Shown: piece by piece, positions 38,044 through 45,887 of the stretch | Layout: every line of letters starts with the position of its first letter | How positions within the stretch are numbered: position 1 is the stretch's first letter | NCBI RefSeq assembly: GCF_024721155.1 | Contig: NZ_JAHVAP010000004.1 | Span: forward strand, 248,001 to 312,000 | Direction: 5' to 3' | DNA: 64,000 bases | Source: Mucilaginibacter phenanthrenivorans | GTDB lineage: Bacteria; Bacteroidota; Bacteroidia; Sphingobacteriales; Sphingobacteriaceae | Notes under the pieces: model-generated | What the model saw: the letters and a program-made list of their open reading frames with translations, nothing else | The model's database searches: none | What the model was told of the DNA's origin: nothing | Made by a program: the position numbers and the translations under genes

Positions 38044-39519
38044 ATGTCAGCAGTAGCAACTCCACCCCAAATCTCTAAGCTTTCGCTCATCATCCTGCTT
38101 ATCTTGCTTTTACCGGCAGGACTTTCAGCCCAAAATCTTTTCCTTGAAAAGATAGACGTATGCAATACTTCAAACTATTGCATGGACTGCGGCGATCCAA
38201 AAGCAACCTGCGACCAGATTATCCTGGACAATATCGCCGAAAAAACCCAGCGTAAATACATGTTGGGTGATTTCAATGGCTCGTTAAGCTTCCAGGTTTT
38301 GGTTGATCCTACTGGGTTTGGCTGCGTACTTAGCCACACCGACGTTACTAACAGCCCGCTGACAGCCGACTTGATCCGGTATCTGAATGGCTTTGTATGG
38401 AAACCGGCCCGGGTGAACGGCAAAATTGTAACTTCATGTGTGATCGTGGTTTTTCATATTGCCTATGGCAGGATGTCGGCCCAGATCCAAAGAATAGACC
38501 TGACCCAATTAAAGCCGCCCGGTGATCCAATTGTTTACAATAAAACTGTTTATGCTAATCCATCGTTAAAAACATACGATTTCACGGTGTGGACCAAATA
38601 CAACTCCCCGCTTCCGGATAATATAAGCCTGTCATGCACGGTGGATAAATCTGATGTGCTGTGGTATGCAACCGCCAAAGGACTAACCCGGTTTGACGGT
38701 GAAAACTTCGGTCCTGTTAATGAATTTAACTCGCCATTTACAGGGCAAACAGCTATAGGAGGAATAACCACGGATAAGGACAATAACAAATGGGTGTATG
38801 TTGACAATAAGATCTATAAGTGCACTGATGATAAATGGCAGATCTACGACTTTAAAAAGTTCCTGGATGCCGGCGTTACCCATATTTTAAACAGCAGTAA
38901 CGGCAAGCTTCTTTTTACCACCAATGATGGCCTTGTGGCGGTCAGAAATGATAAGGTGGCATTATTAAACAAAAAAAACATCCCGCAGCTACCCTCAAAC
39001 GATATCTCCTACGCCTATGTTGATATCCGCAAACGCTTATGGATAGGCACATCAAAGGGCAGCATCATGATTGATAAAGACTTTTTTGTAACGGCATTTA
39101 ATAAAACAAACACGCCGTTAAAAAATATGTGTATTTCAGGGGCAGTGGAGGATGAAAAGGGCAACCTTTATTTCTCATTGGTTGATTTCAATAAACTCTC
39201 TGCCGATGATGATAAAGAGGGCATTGCAGTGATGAATACTAAAGGCAACTGGTTTCATTATAACGATAAGAATTCCGGAATGCCGTCAAACCATGTTAAT
39301 AATTTATTATACGACAAGTTTGAACATGTTTTATGGATAGGTACCGATCAATCAGGCATAGTAAGGTTCGATTTGAAGGATGGTTGGGAAAACTATCACA
39401 ACGCCAATTCTACTGCGCCCGGTTATGAAATTTTTCAGTTAGTACAAGACTCAAAAGGGGTTATTTATGCAACTACTGCTAACGGCCTGCTAAGGATCAG
39501 GAAGAAAGCGGGATCCTGA
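38044..39519 (+). CDS. TonB-C-like plus beta-propeller protein
   Basis: 491 residues with a signal peptide (IILLILLLPAGLSAQN). Residues ~75-140 resemble a TonB C-terminal domain as found in Bacteroidota energy-transducer-like proteins (GSLSFQVLVDPTGFG, FVWKPARVNGKIV). From ~195 onward are two-component-regulator-type propeller repeats (VLWYATAKGLTRFDGENFG, RLWIGTSKGSIMID, VLWIGTDQSGIVRFD, VIYATTANGLLRI). There is no kinase or DNA-binding part, so it is not a full hybrid two-component system. Probably periplasmic; ligand or partner unknown. Confidence 0.82.
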   Translation: MSAVATPPQISKLSLIILLILLLPAGLSAQNLFLEKIDVCNTSNYCMDCGDPKATCDQIILDNIAEKTQRKYMLGDFNGSLSFQVLVDPTGFGCVLSHTDVTNSPLTADLIRYLNGFVWKPARVNGKIVTSCVIVVFHIAYGRMSAQIQRIDLTQLKPPGDPIVYNKTVYANPSLKTYDFTVWTKYNSPLPDNISLSCTVDKSDVLWYATAKGLTRFDGENFGPVNEFNSPFTGQTAIGGITTDKDNNKWVYVDNKIYKCTDDKWQIYDFKKFLDAGVTHILNSSNGKLLFTTNDGLVAVRNDKVALLNKKNIPQLPSNDISYAYVDIRKRLWIGTSKGSIMIDKDFFVTAFNKTNTPLKNMCISGAVEDEKGNLYFSLVDFNKLSADDDKEGIAVMNTKGNWFHYNDKNSGMPSNHVNNLLYDKFEHVLWIGTDQSGIVRFDLKDGWENYHNANSTAPGYEIFQLVQDSKGVIYATTANGLLRIRKKAGS

Positions 39520-39562
39520 CCTGAATGCGCCTTTTCGTTAATGGGTTCTATCTCACTTTTTG

Positions 39563-39604
39563 TTCCGGTATCAATCGAACCTGCACCACAAGAATTTTAA
39601 GTCG
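39563..39604 (-). other. tRNA 3'-end-like fragment (possible attachment-site scar 1)
   Basis: Read on the minus strand, CTTAAAAT resembles an anticodon loop (UAA), followed by a variable region and the T-arm motif GGTTCGAT, with no matching 5' half. The T-arm motif is canonical. It is not a functional tRNA. Confidence 0.5.
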
Positions 39605-39656
39605 TTAAAACAAAGTACTCATCCGGGAATAATAAATTATTTATTATTTTGCTGGT

Positions 39657-40850
39657 ATGGCACCACTCAAGCTATCCAAATCTCAAGCCCGTAAAATTAT
39701 TCTGCACGCGGCAGGTCTTGCTATCAGGGGACAGTTCGGAACAGGTTGCGAAGCGGTTTACCGCTTAATCGATCACCTGGGTTTTGTGCAGTTGGATACG
39801 AACTATGTGGTTGAGCGTGCGCATCACCATGTTATGGCTGCGCGCATCCCGGATTATCAACTAAACTGGCTGGATGAGTTAATAGCTGATGGTCGCATTT
39901 TTGAATATTTCACATCCGATGCGGGGTATATTCCAATGCACAACTTCCGCTTTTCCCTGCCAATAAAGGAAGCCTTTTCCATCAACAGGAAACCGCTGAT
40001 GCCGGCCGAAGGACGACTCATGAAACAGGTATTGGACCGGATAGAACGCGAAGGCCCGCTGATGGTTGGTGATTTCGAAAACGACCGGCAAGAGGCAAGC
40101 ACCGGCTGGTGGGATTGGCGACCGGCCAAAATAGCGCTTGAACGCTTATACCTTGACGGCAAATTGATGATTACCCGAACCAAAAAATTCCAGAAAGTAT
40201 ATGACCTTCCTATGAACCTTGTAACCGGAGATACGGATATAACAGTGCCGACGCCAGAGGAATTCGCCCGCTACGTGATTCGGCGTACCTTGGGTGCGCT
40301 GGGCATTGCACAAGTCAAGGAATTAAGTTGGCGTGCCAGGTACGTGAAGGGTAACTTAGTAAAAAGGGAGCTTGAAAAAATGGTAACGGCCGGCGAAGTG
40401 CTGACGGCTGTAATAGATGGCGTAAAAGCTTCACCGTTTTATATGCTGCATGATCAAAAAACAGACATCGAATTGTCTGGAGAGGCGTTTATTCTTTCTC
40501 CGTTTGATATCCTGAACGTCTTCCGGCACCGGTTACGGGATTTTTTCGATTTCGACTACCAGGTGGAATGTTTTGTACCTGCGGCTAAACGGAAATATGG
40601 TTATTTTTCGCTGCCTGTATTGGTAGGTGACACATTCGTTGCCCGGATGGACGCCAAGGCTGATAGGAAGCAAAAGCTGCTGATTGTCCATAACCTGCAT
40701 TTTGAAGCCATAGAACTTACTGAAACGACGATAGAAAAGATAGTAGACGCGTTAAAGGCCTTTATCCAATTTAACCAATGCCGGGATATTATATTTAAGC
40801 GATCGAACCATGAGGCTTATCTGAATGCCATTACGACTGAATTTCAATAA
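39657..40850 (+). CDS. YcaQ/AlkX-like DNA glycosylase (HTH_42 superfamily)
   Basis: 397 residues, cytoplasmic. It matches the winged-helix crosslink-repair family: LGFVQLDTNYVVERAHHHVMAAR with the Q45-L46-D47 triplet, the position of the QxD catalytic motif of YcaQ-type enzymes; FEYFTSDAGYIPMHNFRF; and LSWRARYVKGNLVKRELEKMV in the winged-helix part. Family members unhook interstrand crosslinks by cleaving alkylated-base glycosidic bonds. Length is typical. It stands alone, directly after a tRNA-like scar. Confidence 0.88.
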   Translation: MAPLKLSKSQARKIILHAAGLAIRGQFGTGCEAVYRLIDHLGFVQLDTNYVVERAHHHVMAARIPDYQLNWLDELIADGRIFEYFTSDAGYIPMHNFRFSLPIKEAFSINRKPLMPAEGRLMKQVLDRIEREGPLMVGDFENDRQEASTGWWDWRPAKIALERLYLDGKLMITRTKKFQKVYDLPMNLVTGDTDITVPTPEEFARYVIRRTLGALGIAQVKELSWRARYVKGNLVKRELEKMVTAGEVLTAVIDGVKASPFYMLHDQKTDIELSGEAFILSPFDILNVFRHRLRDFFDFDYQVECFVPAAKRKYGYFSLPVLVGDTFVARMDAKADRKQKLLIVHNLHFEAIELTETTIEKIVDALKAFIQFNQCRDIIFKRSNHEAYLNAITTEFQ

Positions 40851-40934
40851 AATCCTTTTTTGTTGACAATAGACGTTACCTCCGAAATGTCGTTTTTAAA
40901 GCACTTTATAAAAATTCGGCACCTTTGCTTATAG

Positions 40935-41291
40935 TCAATCACCTTCATAGATCACCCCGGAGGTCGGTGTTTCCTTCAACTCTATTTTTTTAAGGCCGGG
41001 CATTGCGTGCTTAAAATGCAGCCATAGCCAGCGTGCCACGTTTTCCGCCGTCGGGTTTTCTAATCCGGGAATATCGTTTAGCAGCGAATGATCAAGCCTA
41101 TCCAGCACCGGCTTACATATTGCCTTCACATCGCCAAAGTCTATTACCCAACCCGCTTCTTCTAAAACCGGACCCGAAATAAATACGGTAAGATAATAGG
41201 TATGACCATGCATTGCCCGGCACTTGTGCCCCTCTGGTACGTTTGGTAAAAAATGCGCGGCGTCGAAGGTAAACTGCTTGTAAATATCCAT
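40935..41291 (-). CDS. queD: 6-pyruvoyl-tetrahydropterin synthase-like protein, QueD family
   Basis: 118 residues. The zinc ligands H13 (AAHF), H28 and H30 (MHGHTY) and the catalytic C24 (KCRAM) are all present; HSLLN and KETPTSGVIY complete the active site. QueD makes 6-carboxy-tetrahydropterin from dihydroneopterin triphosphate, the second step of queuosine/7-deazaguanine synthesis. The other queuosine genes are not in this window. Convergent with the YcaQ-like gene. Confidence 0.93.
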   Translation of the reverse strand: MDIYKQFTFDAAHFLPNVPEGHKCRAMHGHTYYLTVFISGPVLEEAGWVIDFGDVKAICKPVLDRLDHSLLNDIPGLENPTAENVARWLWLHFKHAMPGLKKIELKETPTSGVIYEGD

Positions 41292-41541
41292 TTTATTGCG
41301 TTATGCTAAATTCATGTAAAGTCATGAATGTCGGCAAAAATGCATTAACCGGTTTATTCAAAAAATGTCCTTGCTCACCTGTGTGCATTATTTTTAATAA
41401 ACTTCGCTTTTAATCGATATTGAAGAGTAGGGGCAAATATTATTAAACTATAGAAAACGCCCATTTTCTTTCAAGAACAGGCGTATTGACTTCCTGGTGC
41501 TAATACACAAATGTCTAACCACTTTATCGCTGATGTGATTG

Positions 41542-41991
41542 TTAAATAGTCGGCTTACGGAAAACGCCTTGTCCTGTAGTAAAATACGAAAATAAGCTTG
41601 TTTTGATCCAATGGGTCCAACCGGGAGCACAGTCCTTGTAACACTCAACTTCAGGCGTAAGCCCTTCATGTGTAAAATTCAGATCTGTTATCCCATTGTT
41701 CTCGGTGAGATCAAAAATTAATTTGGTGTTAGCCCATTCCTTTTTGTCCGAATACCAGGGCATATTGCAATCGGTAATTAACCAAACAACTCTTTTACCG
41801 GGAATTAATTCCGCTACGGTAAAGTCAAAGAAAGAGTCTCCTCCCATCTTTACTATAAATTGATCATTTTGCTTTTCGGAGCTACCGCTAAAGGCTATCC
41901 CCCACCACCCGGGCACATTGCTGATCCTTTTGATCGCCTCGGCGGCGCTGATTTCCGCAGAAATACAGCTGGTGAAATTTTCCTTTTCCAT
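41542..41991 (-). CDS. SRPBCC (AHSA1/START-like) domain protein
   Basis: 149 residues. It begins with an SAEISAAEAIKRISNVPGWW segment and has FFDFTVAELIPGKRVVWLITD and NGITDLNFTHEGLTP, the core of the Bet v1-like hydrophobic-pocket fold. The C-terminal helix WTHWIKTSLFSYF is complete. No catalytic residues can be assigned. It lies 68 bases after the AraC-type regulator in the same direction, so it is a likely target or co-transcribed partner. Confidence 0.88.
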   Translation of the reverse strand: MEKENFTSCISAEISAAEAIKRISNVPGWWGIAFSGSSEKQNDQFIVKMGGDSFFDFTVAELIPGKRVVWLITDCNMPWYSDKKEWANTKLIFDLTENNGITDLNFTHEGLTPEVECYKDCAPGWTHWIKTSLFSYFTTGQGVFRKPTI

Positions 41992-42059
41992 TTTTGATTG
42001 ATTTAATTTCTAAACAAAGGTCGGGCGACAGTGGGATTAAGTATTGTACAAATCGGAAG

Positions 42060-42890
42060 TCAAAACGTATAATGCTTGGTAGCAAGTTCGTTCGTGCTGT
42101 TTTGAAGATCAGTCGGGGTAGAACCGGTGAACCTTTTGAATGCCCTGATGAAATGGGATTGATCGTGGTAATAATGGTAAATGTGTTCCTTTAGGCTTTG
42201 ATTGTTGATGCCGGCAGCGTATGCCTGGTAAAACTGTTTGAACCGGACTATCTCGGAAAGATTTTTGGGTCCGGTACCCATGTGTTCCAAAAATTTCACA
42301 TGAAGCCATCGCGAACTGTAGCCGGTTTCCTTTTCAAGCTGTGCCACGCTTATGAGACCCCGGGAGGCAGATATGCGATTGATGCAATAATCGTATATTA
42401 GATCGGGCGCAGCTTTTTTCAGCCTTTTGATGAGAAAATTCTGCAGGAGCTGCAATTTCAACATCACGGAGTTTACTTCAGCAAGTTGCGATTGAAGTTC
42501 TTCTGCATAGTTGCCGATCAGGTCGGTAAGCTCTATAATTTGATTTTTGACCTCAGCGAACGATAAATGGAAAAACCGATACGCTCCGAGTGGGTTGAAT
42601 TCAACGATTATCGTACCCGTCTGCACGTCTTCATACGAATCAAGGACGACAGGCGAATCGATCAGGCCCGTTAAACTTAGTTTATTTTCAGCTTGAATAA
42701 AGGTCTTGTCCCCAATGCCGGCCACTATCCCGTTGCGATAGGTAAGCGTTAATTTAAAATTTGCATTTGGGACGATCAGTTTTCTATCCGCGGCCGGAAG
42801 ACGGCCCCCGCTTTCGAACACACACATTTTCTCGATGTACGGGCGTAGCAAAGGATGCGGCGTAACCGGAATGAATCGAAAATCTGTCAT
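42060..42890 (-). CDS. AraC-family transcriptional regulator
   Basis: 276 residues. The N-terminal ~150 residues form a cupin-like sensor domain of the DUF6597 type (HPLLRPYIEKMCVFESGG, GTIIVEFNPLGAYRFF). The C-terminal ~100 residues are a double helix-turn-helix, with SVAQLEKETGYSSRWLHVKF as the first recognition unit and YYHDQSHFIRAFKRFTGSTP as the AraC signature. It probably controls the adjacent SRPBCC gene and itself; the inducer is unknown. Confidence 0.92.
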   Translation of the reverse strand: MTDFRFIPVTPHPLLRPYIEKMCVFESGGRLPAADRKLIVPNANFKLTLTYRNGIVAGIGDKTFIQAENKLSLTGLIDSPVVLDSYEDVQTGTIIVEFNPLGAYRFFHLSFAEVKNQIIELTDLIGNYAEELQSQLAEVNSVMLKLQLLQNFLIKRLKKAAPDLIYDYCINRISASRGLISVAQLEKETGYSSRWLHVKFLEHMGTGPKNLSEIVRFKQFYQAYAAGINNQSLKEHIYHYYHDQSHFIRAFKRFTGSTPTDLQNSTNELATKHYTF

Positions 42891-43224
42891 TTTGTTTCTC
42901 CCAACCAGGTATTAACGTTGTTTAAAGATATGGGTTAGAAATATCTTTTCCCAATTTTTATTGCTAGGCGGGTTATGACATTGGGCCTATTGGGAAATCG
43001 AGATTTCTGTGGTATCAGCTGGGATCCAACCAGCGACACAAGGATTTTCAGACGCTTAGCCTATGTTTATATGAGGCTTATATTCAAGTACTTATAAGTA
43101 TATTTTATTTCACTTTAAAACATTTGTAAAACAACCTAATTAGTTGGCTCTTTTATAACTTACGCTTGCTTATTCTTAGATTACTCCATATCTTGTGCCA
43201 CAATCACCTAACCCTGATTAATCA
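42891..43224. other. Intergenic region with tRNA-like scar
   Basis: 334 bp, divergent between the AraC regulator and a lipoprotein gene. Contains the tRNA-like fragment at 43008-43058; otherwise AT-rich with nothing further seen. Confidence 0.6.
43008..43058 (-). other. tRNA-Phe 3'-half-like fragment (possible attachment-site scar 2)
   Basis: On the minus strand the order is GTCTGAAAATCCTTGTGTCG, then CTGGTTGGATCCCAGCTGATACCACA-like bases. This matches the anticodon loop (GAA), variable loop, T arm and 3' end of a tRNA-Phe-type gene, but the anticodon stem is unpaired and the 5' half is absent. The 14-mer TGTGGTATCAGCTG recurs at 45042. Confidence 0.6.
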
Positions 43225-43893
43225 ATGAGAAAACTATTTTACTTATCTGCTATTCTTTTCATTACGCTTGTTTCATGCTCAAAGAAGAATGAAACAAAAC
43301 CCCAGCCGGCTCTAGTTACCATTAATGGAAAAGTTTACAGCACCGTAGTTATAGGTAATCAAACCTGGACCGCGGAAAACTATGACGGGCCAGGCGGAAC
43401 AGCAAGCCCAAGAAATGACGAAGCAACTATCGGTAAATTTTATTTGTTAGCAGAATTAAAGTCAATTACTTTGCCTGCGGGATGGCGCATACCTACGCAA
43501 GCCGATTTTGTCGCTTTAATTAAATCACAGGGAATTATCACGGTGCATAATAATGGTGTAACTGGATTAGATACGCTGGGAACTCGTCATTTGAGGTCAC
43601 AAAATAGCTGGGGAATCCCAGGCGATAATAAGTCAGGCTTTAACGCCCAGCCAGCCGGTTATTATAATGCTACTTATGCAAATGAATTTCCTTTCCTTAA
43701 CGAATTTGCCTACTTTTGGAGCTCTACACCAGGAACGAACACAGTAGAGCCACCCAGCCAGTGTGTTTTTTATTTAATCGGCCTTCATACTTCAGCAGCG
43801 GCAGGTTTTACTCCTGTAGAAAGCGCTAATGTTGATCCAACCTATAGCGTGTTAAATATGGGTTACAGTCTCCGCTTTGTAAAAGATAATTAA
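43225..43893 (+). CDS. FISUMP-domain lipoprotein
   Basis: 222 residues. A lipoprotein signal ends in LVSC, followed by SKKNETKPQ, so it is lipidated and probably at the outer membrane. The mature part matches the Fibrobacter succinogenes major paralogous domain: VVIGNQTWTAENY, WRIPTQADFVALI, GYYNATYANEF, FAYFWSS and YSLRFVKDN at the end. The function of the domain is unknown. It lies between two tRNA-like scars with the next gene, so it may be island cargo. Confidence 0.85.
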   Translation: MRKLFYLSAILFITLVSCSKKNETKPQPALVTINGKVYSTVVIGNQTWTAENYDGPGGTASPRNDEATIGKFYLLAELKSITLPAGWRIPTQADFVALIKSQGIITVHNNGVTGLDTLGTRHLRSQNSWGIPGDNKSGFNAQPAGYYNATYANEFPFLNEFAYFWSSTPGTNTVEPPSQCVFYLIGLHTSAAAGFTPVESANVDPTYSVLNMGYSLRFVKDN

Positions 43894-44208
43894 GCTTCAT
43901 AAGCTACGCAAACCTTACCCTCGTTCGGTTGCTTAAGTCGGGTTAAGGCTAGCTCTGCTTATGCCTGGCGCTAGCACAGGACCTTTCACACACGGGAAAT
44001 TAGGCGTTCGTGACTTCTAAGTGCCAACATAACATCACACCAGGCTTCGTTCGGTTATAGTCAGCTTGCAGCAAACTAAACACTCACTGCTTATTTGCCT
44101 GCCTTTTTAAAAGGGAGCATTTTTAATTGACTTAAATTGAAAATGGTTCAAAGAAAGATGAAAGGTTTTAATTGATTTATATTCGTACTATATCAGCTAA
44201 ACCAATTT
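43894..44208. other. Intergenic region with repeated CGTTCGGTT motif
   Basis: 315 bp. CGTTCGGTT occurs at 43922-43930 and 44048-44056 in otherwise dissimilar surroundings rich in short inverted bits. I considered integron attC sites but the conserved ends are missing. No gene seen. Confidence 0.4.
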
Positions 44209-44952
44209 ATGAAAATTATCCCGTCGATTCTGTTTATAGTAATCTTTCAATTACGGTGCTTAGGCCAAACACCTAAGTTATTTGAGGTAAAGGAGATTAT
44301 TGCAACTGATACACTTAACAAAAAAAACGCTAGTAATTTCCGCCGAGAAAATCTGAATTTTTTTGAAGATGATAAATATATTGTAAGAAAAACCTGTAGC
44401 GGGGAATGGGGCGGAACAGTATGGTTTAAAAATAAAAAGACAGGTGTTGAACGTTCTTGCGTTGCGAGTTGCCCGGTTATAATAAATAAGTTAGATGGCA
44501 AATATTTTGTTACAACCACACTTAACCATATGGTTGGATTTTCACAAGTCCTTGAAATAAATGATCCTGAATTATTAACTGTTTTTAAACTTCCTAAACC
44601 TCGTGCAGTAATTGGGAAAAGGATAATCAGGGCTGTTGGCGACGATGAGGCCCAATCGGCCAAAGGATCTAAAGTACTTTTAGATACAATGAAAGTATCT
44701 ATGTTGTTAAGTTTTCCTTTAAACGGACAATTATATCATCTGTTTACGGATTACAAGAAAACCTACCTTGGTAAACTACAAGGTACAAAACTGGTAACAA
44801 TTGATACTGTGTCGCAAGATAGCCTTTGGAGTTATGATACCGATGTAATTAAAACCGGCGACGGCCATTTTATTACCTTTTTTAAAAACGAAAAGGTGGA
44901 AGGATACTTGGATGTATTTGGCAATAGTGTGAACGTAATAAGATATCGATAA
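44209..44952 (+). CDS. Hypothetical secreted protein
   Basis: 247 residues with a signal peptide (IIPSILFIVIFQLRCLGQ). The rest is mostly beta-strand (YIVRKTCSGEWGGTVWFKNK, KYFVTTTLNHMVGF, GHFITFFKNEKVEGYLDVF), suggesting an irregular propeller or lipocalin-like fold. No family recognised. Followed by a clear terminator. Part of the small block flanked by tRNA-like scars. Confidence 0.78.
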   Translation: MKIIPSILFIVIFQLRCLGQTPKLFEVKEIIATDTLNKKNASNFRRENLNFFEDDKYIVRKTCSGEWGGTVWFKNKKTGVERSCVASCPVIINKLDGKYFVTTTLNHMVGFSQVLEINDPELLTVFKLPKPRAVIGKRIIRAVGDDEAQSAKGSKVLLDTMKVSMLLSFPLNGQLYHLFTDYKKTYLGKLQGTKLVTIDTVSQDSLWSYDTDVIKTGDGHFITFFKNEKVEGYLDVFGNSVNVIRYR

Positions 44953-44968
44953 GCAAATAGCGGTAAAC

Positions 44969-45002
44969 AAAAAGCTCTCAGAACTTAGTCCGAGAGCTTT
45001 TT
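44969..45002 (+). terminator. Rho-independent terminator
   Basis: Perfect 11-bp arms AAAAAGCTCTC (44969-44979) and GAGAGCTTTTT (44992-45002) with a 12-base loop, 16 bases after the stop of the secreted-protein gene. The arm itself supplies the T tract. Confidence 0.85.
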
Positions 45003-45342
45003 AAAAGCTTTTTTTGAAAAAGTTGACCCATGTGGTCCTTTTGTGGTATCAGCTGTACCAGAACCTTGCTTATTGCAACCTGATTTACTGTATATTATCT
45101 AAAGTCTGTCCAAAAGGTATCCTTTTTGGTATAACATTTAATATATACAATTATATGTCATTTTAATATCGCAAACCTGCATTACAAATATATGAATTAT
45201 CATTTAAATCGATATCTATAAGTGGTAATTTTGAGTCTTTATCTCAACAAGTCAGCATTTTCTTTAAATTTGGATAGGTAAGAATTATATCTTCTATTTA
45301 TTTGAAATGACGTCGTGTTATTAATCGGTAATTTACTCCATG
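45003..45342. other. Intergenic region with third tRNA-like scar
   Basis: 340 bp. Contains the fragment at 45042-45075; the remainder is AT-rich without a gene. Confidence 0.5.
45042..45075 (-). other. Direct repeat / tRNA 3'-end-like fragment (possible scar 3)
   Basis: It shares the exact 14-mer TGTGGTATCAGCTG with 43008-43021, in the same orientation, followed by a weakly T-arm-like sequence (GGTTCTGGTAC on the minus strand). With scar 2 it encloses about 2.03 kb holding two orphan secreted-protein genes. Confidence 0.5.
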
Positions 45343-45876
45343 CTAATTTTTGACCAGAGCGGCCGATCGCCGGAATTTAAGTGAGCGCTCATCCGACACC
45401 TCAAGATCGAAAGTGCCGCCGTTCACATGGATACTAATCAACCCAATGTCCCCTGAGAGCAGCGCGTTAAATTTATCTTCGGGCAAGAAATAGGTTAAAG
45501 TGATCGAGTTTCCATTTGCGAACCTACCGGGCCTGGATTCAACATTCTGCATCGTTTTCAATGCGACATAGGTGCTGTCTTTAAACACCAGCTGTAAGGA
45601 ATCCTGTGGCGTTACGGTAAATGGTGTTACTTTGTCGGTTTGAAAATAAAGGGTTAGAACGTGGTGTTTCCGCAGTCTTGAAAAGGTGTAAAAAAGCTGC
45701 AAGTTTCCGGAGCCAGAGAGACTTGGCTTGCCAAACAGTTGTTCGGAGGCAGTGGTCACAGCCGTGTCTTTCGCAGCGGAATCAATCACGGTTACTTCGA
45801 TTTTCTGTGCAAAGAGCAGCGCAGGAGCGGTAACCAGCAATAACAAGGGCAACAAAAAAAATTGATATAATTTCAT
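45343..45876 (-). CDS. Hypothetical secreted protein downstream of SGNH/FG-GAP gene
   Basis: 177 residues with a signal peptide (FFLLPLLLLVTAPALLFAQ). The mature part is beta-rich with no Cys (LQLFYTFSRLRKHHVLTLYF, SITLTYFLPEDKFNALL). No family recognised. It begins 11 bases after the stop of the 1471-residue gene, so it is co-transcribed and possibly an accessory factor for it. Confidence 0.78.
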   Translation of the reverse strand: MKLYQFFLLPLLLLVTAPALLFAQKIEVTVIDSAAKDTAVTTASEQLFGKPSLSGSGNLQLFYTFSRLRKHHVLTLYFQTDKVTPFTVTPQDSLQLVFKDSTYVALKTMQNVESRPGRFANGNSITLTYFLPEDKFNALLSGDIGLISIHVNGGTFDLEVSDERSLKFRRSAALVKN

Positions 45877-45887
45877 TTAAATCTGGT

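Noticed and set aside
41448..41669. 73-residue minus-strand frame overlapping the SRPBCC gene, as a sign of a frameshift
   Set aside because: The 149-residue SRPBCC product already has a complete C-terminal helix and normal length; the overlap is a shadow frame.
43894..44208. Possible integron attC sites around the twin CGTTCGGTT motifs
   Set aside because: The conserved outer boxes (RYYYAAC and GTTRRRY) are not placed correctly, and no integrase gene is in the window.
39563..45075. Functional tRNA genes
   Set aside because: Each fragment lacks the D arm and 5' acceptor strand, and the anticodon stems do not pair.
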